NCBI GenBank assembly: GCA_963711065.1
Contig: CAVQCO010000006.1
Span: 558,001 to 622,000, forward strand
Reading direction: 5' to 3'
DNA length: 64,000 nucleotides
DNA from: Bog-473 sp963711065
GTDB lineage: Bacteria; Actinomycetota; Acidimicrobiia; Acidimicrobiales; RAAP-2
Part shown: positions 47,057 through 54,971 of the stretch, one piece after another
Position numbering within the stretch: the stretch's first letter is position 1
Layout of the letters: each line of letters begins with the position of its first letter
The notes under the pieces: model-generated
Seen by the model: the letters and a program-made list of their open reading frames with translations, nothing else
Told to the model about the DNA's origin: nothing
The model's database searches: none
Position numbers and translations under genes: made by a program

Positions 47057-48784
47057 TCACTGCGCTGCCGTCTGGTCGGGGTGCACGACGATGTCGTCGT
47101 TGGAGGCGCCCGCGGGCACCATGGGGAAGACCTTCTCGAAGGCGTCGGTGCGGAAGTCGACGACGACGGGACGGTCGTCGATCGAATTGGCCTTCTCGAT
47201 CGCCGGTCCCACGTCCTCCGGCGACTCCGCCCGGATGCCTATGCACCCCATCGCCTCGGCCCACTTCACGTAGTCGGGCAGGTCGGGCGAGAGATAGACC
47301 TCCGAGTAGCGCTCCCCGTAGAACATCTCCTGCCACTGGCGGACCATGCCGAGATACGCGTTGTTCAAGATGGCGATCTTGACCGGGATCTGTTCCGAGC
47401 TGGCCGTCACCAGCTCCTGCGCCGTCATCTGGAAGCAGCCGTCGCCGTCGATGGCCCAAACGGTGCGGTCGGGCCGGCCCACCTTGGCGCCGATGGAGGC
47501 GGGCACCGCGAAGCCCATGGTGCCGGCGCCGCCGGAGTTAACCCAGGTGTAGGGGTGCTCGAAGTTCCAGTACTGCGACGCCCACATCTGGTGCTGGCCC
47601 ACGCCGGCGACGACGATGGTGTCCTCGGAGGACGAGTCACGCAGTTGCTCGACCACGTTCTGCGGCTTGATCGCCCCTCCGTCCGCGTCGGCGTAGTGGA
47701 GCGGGAAGCGCTCCTGCCAGTCGCGGATCTGGCGCCACCACGGCGCGAGGTCCTGGACCACCGGCTCGTCGCCGCGGGCGTCCATGGCCAGGAGCAGCTC
47801 CTCGATCACCAGCCGGCAGTCCCCCGCGATCCCCACGTCGGGGACCCGTACCTTGCCCAGCTCGGCAGGGTCGATGTCGACGTGGATGACCTTGGCGTCG
47901 GGCGCGAAGGTCGAGATCTTGCCCGTCACCCGGTCGTCGAAGCGGGCGCCGAGGTTGATCAGCAGGTCGCTGCGCTGCATCGCCGTGACCGCGGTGTAGT
48001 GGCCGTGCATGCCCGGCATGCCGAGCGCCTGGGGGTGCGAGTCGGGGAAGGCGCCGCGCGCCATCAGCGTCGTGACCACCGGGATGCCGGTGCGATCGGC
48101 CAGCGCCCGCAGCGCCTCGGCGGCCCGCGCCTTGAGCACGCCGCCGCCGACGTAGAGGACCGGGCGGTGCGCCCGGGCGATGAGCTCGGCCGCCTGCCGG
48201 ACCAGCACCGGGTCGCCGAAGGTCACCGGGTGGTAGCCCGGCAGGTCGAGCTCCTCGACGGACGACGGCCAGTACCACTCCATGGTCTGGTTCGAGATGT
48301 CCTTGGGCAGGTCGATGAGCACCGGCCCCGGCCGCCCGGTGGTCGCAACGTGGAAGGCGGCGGCCACCACCCTGGGGATCTCCCGCACGTCCTTGATGAG
48401 CCAGTTGTGCTTGGTGATGCCCATGGTCACGCCGGTGATGTCGCACTCTTGGAAGGCATCGGTGCCGATCGACGGCGTGGCCACCTGCCCCGACACCACG
48501 ATGAGGGGCGTCGAGTCCATGTAGGCGTTGGCCAGCGGGGTCACGACGTTGGTGGCGCCCGGACCGCTCGTGACCATGGCGACGCCGGGCCGCCCCGTCA
48601 CCATGGCGTAGCCCTCGGCCATGTGGCCGGCGCCCTGTTCGTGGCGCACGAGGATGTGGCGGATGGAGGAGTCGATGATCGGGTCGTAGACGGGCAGGAT
48701 GGCGCCGCCGGGCAGGCCGAACATGACGTCGACCCCCTGCATCTCGAGGCTCTTGATGAGGGCCTGTGCCCCTGTCATCTTCAT
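47057..48784 (-). CDS. ilvB: Acetolactate synthase large (catalytic) subunit
   Basis: 575 residues from ATG 48784, chosen over ATG 48802 because GGGGAG lies 7 nt upstream. ThDP enzyme motifs: MQGVDVMFGLPGGAILPVYD with the catalytic Glu in RHEQGAGHMAEGYA, GRPGPVLIDLPKDI, and the C-terminal ThDP-binding GDGCFQMTAQELVTASSEQIPVKIAILNN. It condenses two pyruvates to acetolactate or pyruvate with 2-ketobutyrate. It is preceded by an ILVLV leader peptide and attenuator. Confidence 0.95.
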   Translation of the reverse strand: MKMTGAQALIKSLEMQGVDVMFGLPGGAILPVYDPIIDSSIRHILVRHEQGAGHMAEGYAMVTGRPGVAMVTSGPGATNVVTPLANAYMDSTPLIVVSGQVATPSIGTDAFQECDITGVTMGITKHNWLIKDVREIPRVVAAAFHVATTGRPGPVLIDLPKDISNQTMEWYWPSSVEELDLPGYHPVTFGDPVLVRQAAELIARAHRPVLYVGGGVLKARAAEALRALADRTGIPVVTTLMARGAFPDSHPQALGMPGMHGHYTAVTAMQRSDLLINLGARFDDRVTGKISTFAPDAKVIHVDIDPAELGKVRVPDVGIAGDCRLVIEELLLAMDARGDEPVVQDLAPWWRQIRDWQERFPLHYADADGGAIKPQNVVEQLRDSSSEDTIVVAGVGQHQMWASQYWNFEHPYTWVNSGGAGTMGFAVPASIGAKVGRPDRTVWAIDGDGCFQMTAQELVTASSEQIPVKIAILNNAYLGMVRQWQEMFYGERYSEVYLSPDLPDYVKWAEAMGCIGIRAESPEDVGPAIEKANSIDDRPVVVDFRTDAFEKVFPMVPAGASNDDIVVHPDQTAAQ

Positions 48785-48829
48785 ATATGACTCCCCTGTC
48801 ATGTCGGTCGGATCGGTCCGGAAATTGAA

Positions 48830-48885
48830 ACGACCCCCCGGGATTGGGAGGTCGTGAGGCGCGCGTTGCGATGTGGGCGCGCGCC
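48830..48885 (-). terminator. ilvB attenuator (hairpin plus intrinsic terminator)
   Basis: On the minus strand, 8-bp hairpin GGCGCGCG/CGCGCGCC (48878-48885 and 48858-48865; 12-nt loop) starts at the leader stop codon. It is followed by a 10-bp stem ACGACCTCCC/GGGGGGTCGT (48846-48855 and 48830-48839, loop AATCCC, one T-G pair) and then TTTCAATTT. The T-tract is short, so termination may be leaky. It lies 45 nt before ilvB. Confidence 0.72.
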
Positions 48886-48932
48886 TACGTTACGAGTACC
48901 AGAATCGTCGGTCGGGGGCTGCGTGCCTGCAT
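48885..48932 (-). CDS. ilvL: ilvB leader peptide (MQARSPRPTILVLVT)
   Basis: A 15-residue ORF, ATG 48932 to TAG 48885, with Ile-Leu-Val-Leu-Val codons (ATT CTG GTA CTC GTA) in a row near the end. This senses all three branched-chain aminoacyl-tRNAs, matching an operon that makes precursors of all three. Its stop overlaps the first hairpin arm. The predicted +1 is 2-4 nt upstream of the ATG. Leader peptides of this type are established at actinobacterial ilvB. Confidence 0.87.
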   Translation of the reverse strand: MQARSPRPTILVLVT

Positions 48933-48941
48933 GAGGCCACC

Positions 48942-48970
48942 ATTGTGGCACGCCGCCGGGCCGGGGACAA
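48942..48970 (-). promoter_or_regulatory. ilvB leader promoter
   Basis: Minus-strand TTGTCC (48965-48970), 17 nt, CACAAT (48942-48947), then 9 nt to the leader ATG. It sits just beyond the ilvD-like stop codon at 48981. Confidence 0.6.
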
Positions 48971-48980
48971 CCCCGGGTCG

Positions 48981-50753
48981 TCAGGTGGGCGGGTGTGTGG
49001 CCATGCCCCCGCCGAGGAGGGCGGGGAGCGCCGTCGCCCGCATCCGCGCCAGCACCCGGTCCGTCACCGGCTCCACGTCGGGGTGGACGCCCCCGTTGCC
49101 CTCGGCCGCCGCCCCCCACGCCGTGGACCGGCGGTCGAGCACCTCGGGATCGTCGAGTTGCACGCAGTCGAGGCGGTCGGTCGTCAGGTCGACCACGATG
49201 GTGTCGCCGTCCTCGACGAGTGCGATCGGCCCGCCGAGGAGAGCTTCCGGTGCCACGTGGCCGATGACCAGACCGACCGATCCCCCCGAGAACCGTGCGT
49301 CCGTCATCAGTGCGATGGTGATGTGCCGCTGCCGGCACAGGGTCGTGATCCTCGAGGTGGGGTCGAGCAACTCGGGCATGCCCGGTGCGCCCCGGGGCCC
49401 CTCGTAGCGGATCACCACCATGTCGTTGTCCTCGAAGCTGTCGGGGAACCGGTCGAGGGCCTCGATGAGCAACCGCTCGCCGTTGAACACTCGGGCGCGG
49501 CCGGTGAAGACGCCGTCCTTCACCCCGCCCTCGACGCCGGCGACCTTGAGGATCGCACCGCCGTCCGGGGCCAGGTTCCCCCGGAGCAGTCGGAGCCCGC
49601 CGGTGTCCTTGAAGGGCTTGTCGACCGCGTAGATCACGTCCTGGTCCGGTGCCGGCGGGGCCAGCCGTCGGAGCTGTTCGGCCAGCGTCTCGCCCGTGCA
49701 GGTCACGGCGTCACCGTCGAGGAAGCCCGCCTCGAAGAGCTCGTTGACGATGACCTGCAGACCGCCCTTCTCGTCCACGTCCACCATGGAGTAGTCGCCG
49801 AACGGTCGCATGTTGACCAGCACGGGCAGCCGCCGGGCGAGCCGGTTGAAGTCGTCCTGGCTGAGGACGTCGTCCCACAGGTCGATGCCGGCGGCACGGG
49901 CGATCTCGACGCTGTGCAACAGCACGTTGGTGGAACCGCCCATGGCGATGGCGACCGTCATGGCGTTGCGCAGTGACGCCGGCGTGACGATGTCGCGGGG
50001 CCGGATGCCGCGGCTCGTCATGGCGAGCAGGCAGTCGACCATCTGATCGGGGAACTCGGTCAGCCGGCGCGGGTCGTCCGACGGCGGCGACACCATGTGC
50101 AGCGGTTCGAGCCCCAGCACTGCGATGAAGGTCTGCATCGTGTTGTAGGTGAACATGCCGCCGCAGCTGCCCTGGCCGGGGCACGCGTTGCGTGCGTAGC
50201 GGGCGCGGGTCTCGGCATCCTGGTCCACCACCTGGAAGGCCGACACGAGATCGATGCGGCCACCCGTCGCCGGGTCGGTGCCGGGCCTGATCGGGCCGTC
50301 GGACAGGATCACCGCGGGCGTGTCGTTCTCGAGCACGGCCGCGACGGTCCCGACCGGGGGCTTGTCACACGCCACGACGGCGATCAACCCGGCGACGCCG
50401 TTCGCGGCGAGATGCACATCGGCGACGTCGTGGACGAGCTCCCGACCGACCAGGGAGAACCGCATCTGCGGCGTGCCGTTGAGCTGGCCGTCCGAGACCC
50501 CCAGGGTGAACGCGGGCGGTATGAGCCGGACCGCCAGGTCGTCCTCGGCGATGCGGCGGGACACCGCGGCCTGCACCGCCTGCACCTTCTGCGGCACGCC
50601 CAGGTAGCACTGGCTGTCCCCGAGATTGCCGATCACCGCCCACACGGGGTCGTGGATCTTCTCGACGTCCTCACCGAGGAAGGCCGCCGTCCCGACCTTC
50701 TGCACGTCGCGCCCGGGGTTGATGGACACGAACGTCTCCGCTTCGCTGCGCAC
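48981..50753 (-). CDS. ilvD: IlvD/Edd family dehydratase, probable dihydroxy-acid dehydratase
   Basis: 590 residues from GTG 50753. Three conserved cluster cysteines: Cys49 in GDSQCYLG, Cys129 in VVACDKPPVG and Cys197 in CPGQGSCGGMFTYNTM. TLGVSDGQLNGTPQMRFSLVGRE, AIAMGGSTNVLLH, VRYEGPRGAPGMPE and ALMTDARFSGGSVGLVIGHVAPEA define the IlvD/Edd family. Compared with mycobacterial IlvD, it lacks the typical PCNxHL form around the first Cys, so a sugar-acid dehydratase is possible. Its position beside ilvBNC and the lack of another ilvD here support valine/isoleucine biosynthesis. Confidence 0.75.
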   Translation of the reverse strand: MRSEAETFVSINPGRDVQKVGTAAFLGEDVEKIHDPVWAVIGNLGDSQCYLGVPQKVQAVQAAVSRRIAEDDLAVRLIPPAFTLGVSDGQLNGTPQMRFSLVGRELVHDVADVHLAANGVAGLIAVVACDKPPVGTVAAVLENDTPAVILSDGPIRPGTDPATGGRIDLVSAFQVVDQDAETRARYARNACPGQGSCGGMFTYNTMQTFIAVLGLEPLHMVSPPSDDPRRLTEFPDQMVDCLLAMTSRGIRPRDIVTPASLRNAMTVAIAMGGSTNVLLHSVEIARAAGIDLWDDVLSQDDFNRLARRLPVLVNMRPFGDYSMVDVDEKGGLQVIVNELFEAGFLDGDAVTCTGETLAEQLRRLAPPAPDQDVIYAVDKPFKDTGGLRLLRGNLAPDGGAILKVAGVEGGVKDGVFTGRARVFNGERLLIEALDRFPDSFEDNDMVVIRYEGPRGAPGMPELLDPTSRITTLCRQRHITIALMTDARFSGGSVGLVIGHVAPEALLGGPIALVEDGDTIVVDLTTDRLDCVQLDDPEVLDRRSTAWGAAAEGNGGVHPDVEPVTDRVLARMRATALPALLGGGMATHPPT

Positions 50754-50784
50754 GGACCCAAACTAATGGCGGCCCGCCCCGACG

Positions 50785-53028
50785 TCAGACCGGACTCGGC
50801 GCGGGGGTCGGACCCGACGTCGGCGTGACCTCCATCCCGATGGTGGGAATCGAGCGCTCCAGGAAGGCCGGCATCCACCAGTTCACCGGACCCAGGATCT
50901 CCATGATCGAAGGCACGAGCACCATGCGCACCAAGGTGGCGTCGATGAGCACCGCCACCGCCAAACCGAGGCCGAAGACCCGCAGGATGTGCAGGGGGTC
51001 GTTGATCACGAACGAGGCGAAGACGCAGAACATGATGGCGGCGGCGGCCGTGATGATCCGCCCGGTGACGGCCAGGCCGTCGGCCACCGCCTCCGAGTTC
51101 ACTCCCGTGCGTAGCCACTCCTCCCGGATGCGCGACAGCAGGAACACCTCGTAGTCCATGGAGAGCCCGAACAGGATGGTGAACATCGTCACCGGTATCC
51201 AGGGGTCGATCGGACCCTTCTCGCCGATGCCGATGATGCCGCCGGCCCACCCCCACTGGAACACGGCGACCATCACGCCGTACGCGGCGCCCACGCTCAG
51301 CAGGTTCATGATGACGGCCTTCAGCGGCAGCACCAGGGAACGGAAGACCATCATCAGCAGCAGGAAGGACAAGATGAGCACGGCGCCGATGACGAGGAAG
51401 AGCCGGCTGCCGAGGAAGTTCGCCGCGTCGATCCCGCCGGCCGTCTGCCCGCCGACCAGCGCGTTGACGTCCGTCCCGTTGACCACCGGGGGGATGACGT
51501 CGTTCCGGAGCGTCTGGACGAGCGTCTCGGTCTGGGCCGACTGCGGGGAGGTGGTGGGGACCACGAGGATGACGGCGCCGGTGTCGGAGGAGTTGAACTG
51601 CGGCGGTGCGGTGAACGCCACGTCGGGCAGGCCGTGGTCGAAGGCGTGGCCGAGCCGCTCCACCACCGCCCGGTCCTGCGGCCCGTGCATGTCGACGGCG
51701 ACGACGAGGGGGCCGTTGAACCCGGTGCCGAAGCCCTGGGCCAGGAGGTCGTAGGCCTGACGAGTCGTCTGGCTCGTCGGGTCGTTGCTGGCGTCGGTGA
51801 AGGCCAGGCGCATGCTGAACAACGGGAGCGCGAGCACCAACAGGACGAGCACCGCGAGGGTTCCGGTCACCCAGGCCCTCCTCTGGACGAGCCTGCTCCA
51901 GCGGTGCCAGAAGCCGTTGGGCGGCGGCGGCCCGCCGCTCTGGAGCAGGCCGGGAAGGTGCAGCTTGTCGATCGCGTTGCCGGAGAACCCGAGCAGCGCG
52001 GGCAGCAGCGTCAGCGCCGCGATCAGCACCATGAGCACGGCGGCGATGCAGGCGGTCGCCAGCCCGATCATGTAGGGCTGCCCGATGAGGAACAGGCCGA
52101 AGAGCGAGATGACGACGGTCACTCCCGCGAACAGCACCGACCGGCCCGACGTCATGAGCGACGTGACGACGGCTCCCCTGGGGTCCCGCCCCTCGAAGAT
52201 GCCCTGGCGGTACCGCGTGACGATGAACAGCGCGTAGTCGATGCCGACGCCGATCCCGATCATGGCCGCCATCTCGGGAGCGAAGTTCGGGACCACGAGG
52301 AAGTGGGTGACGAGCTCGAGCAGCGCGACCCCGATGCCGAGGCCGAACAGGGCCGTGATGATCGGAAGGCCCATGGCGACGACGGAGCCGAACGCGAGCA
52401 GCATGATGATGATGGCCGCGGTGATGCCGATGCCCTCGCTCGCGCCGGGGGAGATCTTGGCGACCGAGGAGATCGGGTAGCCGCCCAACGCGATCTGGAA
52501 GCCTGGTCTGGCCGCCGCCTCGGCCGTGTGGATGACCTGGTTGATCGCTCCGGGCGGCAGATTGTCGGTCGTGGTGTCGAACTGCACCACGGCGAACGCG
52601 ATGTCGGCGTGCGACGAGACCTGGTGGGCGCCCGCCGGCGAGAAGGGGCTGGTCACGCTCGTCACGTGGGCCAACGGGCGGAGAGAGGCGACGACCTGGT
52701 CGATGGCGACCTCGTTGGCCCGGATCGGCGTGGAGGTGTGGAAGACGACGTCGGCGGTGTCGCCCGCCTTGGAAGGGAAGCGCGCGCTCAGGAGATTGGC
52801 CGCCTGCTGGGACTGGGTGTTGCCCGCCGTGAACTTGTTCTGGAAGCGCGTGCCCACCACCTGGGCGACGACGGTGATGCCGATGATGGCCAGGATCCAG
52901 ATCACCAGCACGGTGCGGCGGCGGTCGTAGCAGCGGCCGGCCAGCCGGCCCAGGGCGGTCACGGTCTCCACCTCGCCGGCCTGTGGCGCCCCGGTGGTCT
53001 CGAGCGTCTTCGACCCCGTGCTCACCAT
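50785..53028 (-). CDS. MMPL/RND-family exporter
   Basis: 747 residues with about 12 membrane helices in two repeats. First repeat: TM1 LVIWILAIIGITVVAQVVG, a periplasmic domain, then helices from GIGITAAIIIMLLAFGSVVAM through the GIGVGIDYALFIVTRYRQ proton-relay helix. Second repeat: a periplasmic domain and ILFGLSMDYEVFLLSRIREEW. MMPL proteins export lipids or lipophilic drugs by proton antiport. The C-terminus is a Pro/Thr-rich tail. It diverges from a TetR gene across palindromic sites, so it is likely repressed by that TetR. Cargo unknown. Confidence 0.9.
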   Translation of the reverse strand: MVSTGSKTLETTGAPQAGEVETVTALGRLAGRCYDRRRTVLVIWILAIIGITVVAQVVGTRFQNKFTAGNTQSQQAANLLSARFPSKAGDTADVVFHTSTPIRANEVAIDQVVASLRPLAHVTSVTSPFSPAGAHQVSSHADIAFAVVQFDTTTDNLPPGAINQVIHTAEAAARPGFQIALGGYPISSVAKISPGASEGIGITAAIIIMLLAFGSVVAMGLPIITALFGLGIGVALLELVTHFLVVPNFAPEMAAMIGIGVGIDYALFIVTRYRQGIFEGRDPRGAVVTSLMTSGRSVLFAGVTVVISLFGLFLIGQPYMIGLATACIAAVLMVLIAALTLLPALLGFSGNAIDKLHLPGLLQSGGPPPPNGFWHRWSRLVQRRAWVTGTLAVLVLLVLALPLFSMRLAFTDASNDPTSQTTRQAYDLLAQGFGTGFNGPLVVAVDMHGPQDRAVVERLGHAFDHGLPDVAFTAPPQFNSSDTGAVILVVPTTSPQSAQTETLVQTLRNDVIPPVVNGTDVNALVGGQTAGGIDAANFLGSRLFLVIGAVLILSFLLLMMVFRSLVLPLKAVIMNLLSVGAAYGVMVAVFQWGWAGGIIGIGEKGPIDPWIPVTMFTILFGLSMDYEVFLLSRIREEWLRTGVNSEAVADGLAVTGRIITAAAAIMFCVFASFVINDPLHILRVFGLGLAVAVLIDATLVRMVLVPSIMEILGPVNWWMPAFLERSIPTIGMEVTPTSGPTPAPSPV

Positions 53029-53043
53029 GGTGCGATCCTATGA

Positions 53044-53071
53044 TTCATCACTGATGAGTTGTACCATACAA
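53044..53071. promoter_or_regulatory. Candidate TetR operators between the MMPL exporter and tetR
   Basis: Two adjacent palindromes: TTCATCA-C-TGATGAG (53044-53058, one mismatch) and TTGTA-CCA-TACAA (53059-53071, perfect). They lie 15 nt from the MMPL ATG and 50 nt from tetR, in the AT-richest part of the 93-nt gap. Confidence 0.55.
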
Positions 53072-53121
53072 TTCCCCGATGGTGAATACCTCGTGACCCG
53101 CCCGTTTGCGATGAAACGCCC

Positions 53122-53721
53122 GTGAGCGCCGCCGGCCGCCGGCCCGGCAACGCGGACACCCGGGGCGACATCGTCGAGGCGGCCAAGCGCGTCTTCGCGG
53201 CGAAGGGGTACGACGGCACGAGTCTGCGCGCCATCGCCCGCGAGGCCGCGGTGGACCCCGCCCTGGTGCACCACTACTTCGACGGGAAGGCCAGCCTGTT
53301 CGTGGCGGCCATGGCCCTGCCCTTCGATCCTCGCACGGTCGCCGAGCAGACCTCGTCGACGACGACGTCCGTGTCGGTCGGCACCCGGATCGTGGTGGGC
53401 TTCCTCACCATGTGGGACAAGGCGGAGGGCACCGGCTCCTCCTTCGCTTCGTGCGTGGCGGCCATGGCGTCGTCTACCAACGTGGCCGACGCGATGCGCG
53501 AGTTCGTGGCGGAGAGGGTCTGGCATGACAACCCCGCCAACCCCGACGAGACCCCCGGTGTCACCCGTCAGCGCCGTGCCCTCGTCTCCTCGCAGCTGAT
53601 GGGTCTCGCGTTCACTCGCTACATCCAGCGGGTGCCTCCCCTCTCGACGGCGACGCCCAAGCAGATCGGCCGCTGGGCCGGGCCCACCCTCGACCGCTAC
53701 CTCTCGGGGGCCATCGAATAA
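53122..53721 (+). CDS. TetR-family regulator
   Basis: 199 residues from GTG 53122. HTH: RGDIVEAAKRVFAAKGYDGTSLRAIAREAAVDPALVHHYFDGKASLFVAAM, the standard TetR N-terminus. The rest is helical with a RRALVSSQLMGLAFTRYIQRVPPL segment common to the TetR C-terminal (PF17920-like) group. Its divergence from the MMPL exporter and the palindromes between them suggest it is the local repressor. Ligand unknown. Confidence 0.87.
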   Translation: MSAAGRRPGNADTRGDIVEAAKRVFAAKGYDGTSLRAIAREAAVDPALVHHYFDGKASLFVAAMALPFDPRTVAEQTSSTTTSVSVGTRIVVGFLTMWDKAEGTGSSFASCVAAMASSTNVADAMREFVAERVWHDNPANPDETPGVTRQRRALVSSQLMGLAFTRYIQRVPPLSTATPKQIGRWAGPTLDRYLSGAIE

Positions 53722-53759
53722 GTCCGTCGGCACGTCCCGTTCGAATCGGGACCGTTCTG

Positions 53760-54971
53760 ATGGTGATGGCCGAGACCGCAGCCCACGTGGAGAGAGGTCC
53801 CTCACACGGCGTCGCGGTCGGTGCACTTTCTCCCGACGACGTGATCGGCTCTGCCGGAGCGATGTCCAACGAGGAACTCGGGGAGCGCCTGGACCGGCTC
53901 TTCCGGGAGAAGGCGGCCCTCGAGGGTGCCATCGTCGTGCTCCTGGGCGAGATCGACCGGCGGCAGGCGTATCGAGACGAGGGAGCGACGTCCTCGGAGA
54001 CATGGGCCGTAGAACGCTTCGGTGTCTCGACTCCCATGGCCCGCACCTACGCGCACCTGGCCGAGAAGGCCTGGGACCTGCCACACCTGATCACGGCGCT
54101 CTGCACGGGCGACCTCACGCTGGACAAGGTCCGGGCGGTGGCGGACGTGGCGACGCCCGAGACGGACCGCGACCTGCGGGAGCGGGCCCAGGAGTGCTCC
54201 GTCCGCCAGCTGACCGAGCTGGCCCGCTCGAACGCGGCGCCCAACGGGCCCCGCGCCGAGTCCGCCCACGGGCGGCGCTTCCTCCGCTTCAACGACCGGT
54301 TCCGCACCATGACGGTCCAGCTGCCCGCCGAGGCCTACGCGGAGTCCCGGGCCGCTCTCGAGTCGCGCGCCCGGAAGATCCCCTCCAGCGGTGAGACGCC
54401 GTGGGACCAGCGCCTTTGCGATGCCTTCTTGGCGATGGTCCGCTCCTCGGCTCAGGGAGCGATCACGACCGCGAACCCGTACTTCGTCGTGGTCCACGTG
54501 CCTCTCGCCGCCCTGATCGACGAGTCTGGCGACACCTCGGACCTCGCTGGCGACCTCGAGCGGGACGGGTTGATCAGCACGGAGACGGTCCGGCGCATCG
54601 CATGTGACGCGACCATCGCGATCGCCGTCGACGACGACGTCGGCCACACGATGTTCGAGGGCAGGGCCCGTCGAGAACCGACCGACGCCCAGCGACGAGA
54701 GGTGATGCGACGGGATCGCCACTGCCGGTTCCCGGGGTGCACGAACGTCACGTTCACCAATATCCACCACGTGGTGCCGTGGAAGCCCGACGGGTGCACG
54801 GACCTCCATAACCTCGCGCTCCTGTGCCACTACCACCATCATCTCGTCCATAGCGGCGGGTGGATGCTGTCGGGGGACGCCAACCGCGAACTGACCTTCG
54901 TGGGCCCGACGGGCCGCCCCATGGTGACGCGCCCGTCCCCGGTCTGGACCGGGTCGGGCTCACCGGCCTAG
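53760..54971 (+). CDS. DUF222/13E12-type HNH endonuclease-like protein
   Basis: 403 residues. The N-terminal DUF222 domain (ERLDRLFREKAALEGAIVVLLGEIDRRQAYRDEGATSSETWA through RAVADVATPETDRDL) is typical of REP13E12 proteins. The C-terminal HNH has RDRHCRFPGCTNVTFTNIHHVVPWKPDGCTDLHNLALLCHYHHHLVH, with all metal and catalytic His and Cys present. These genes are abundant in Actinobacteria, often in multiple copies, and their biological role is unclear. It overlaps the gatB stop by 4 nt. Confidence 0.87.
   Translation: MVMAETAAHVERGPSHGVAVGALSPDDVIGSAGAMSNEELGERLDRLFREKAALEGAIVVLLGEIDRRQAYRDEGATSSETWAVERFGVSTPMARTYAHLAEKAWDLPHLITALCTGDLTLDKVRAVADVATPETDRDLRERAQECSVRQLTELARSNAAPNGPRAESAHGRRFLRFNDRFRTMTVQLPAEAYAESRAALESRARKIPSSGETPWDQRLCDAFLAMVRSSAQGAITTANPYFVVVHVPLAALIDESGDTSDLAGDLERDGLISTETVRRIACDATIAIAVDDDVGHTMFEGRARREPTDAQRREVMRRDRHCRFPGCTNVTFTNIHHVVPWKPDGCTDLHNLALLCHYHHHLVHSGGWMLSGDANRELTFVGPTGRPMVTRPSPVWTGSGSPA

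Noticed and set aside
46517..47057. An IlvB-IlvN fusion, since the frames are the same
   Set aside because: A TGA separates them at 47057 and the intervening residues are not conserved linker. Readthrough is possible but not needed to explain the pair.
53760..54971. A mobile intron or homing endonuclease
   Set aside because: DUF222-HNH proteins of the 13E12 type are ordinary actinobacterial repeats; no intron, intein or terminal repeats are visible.
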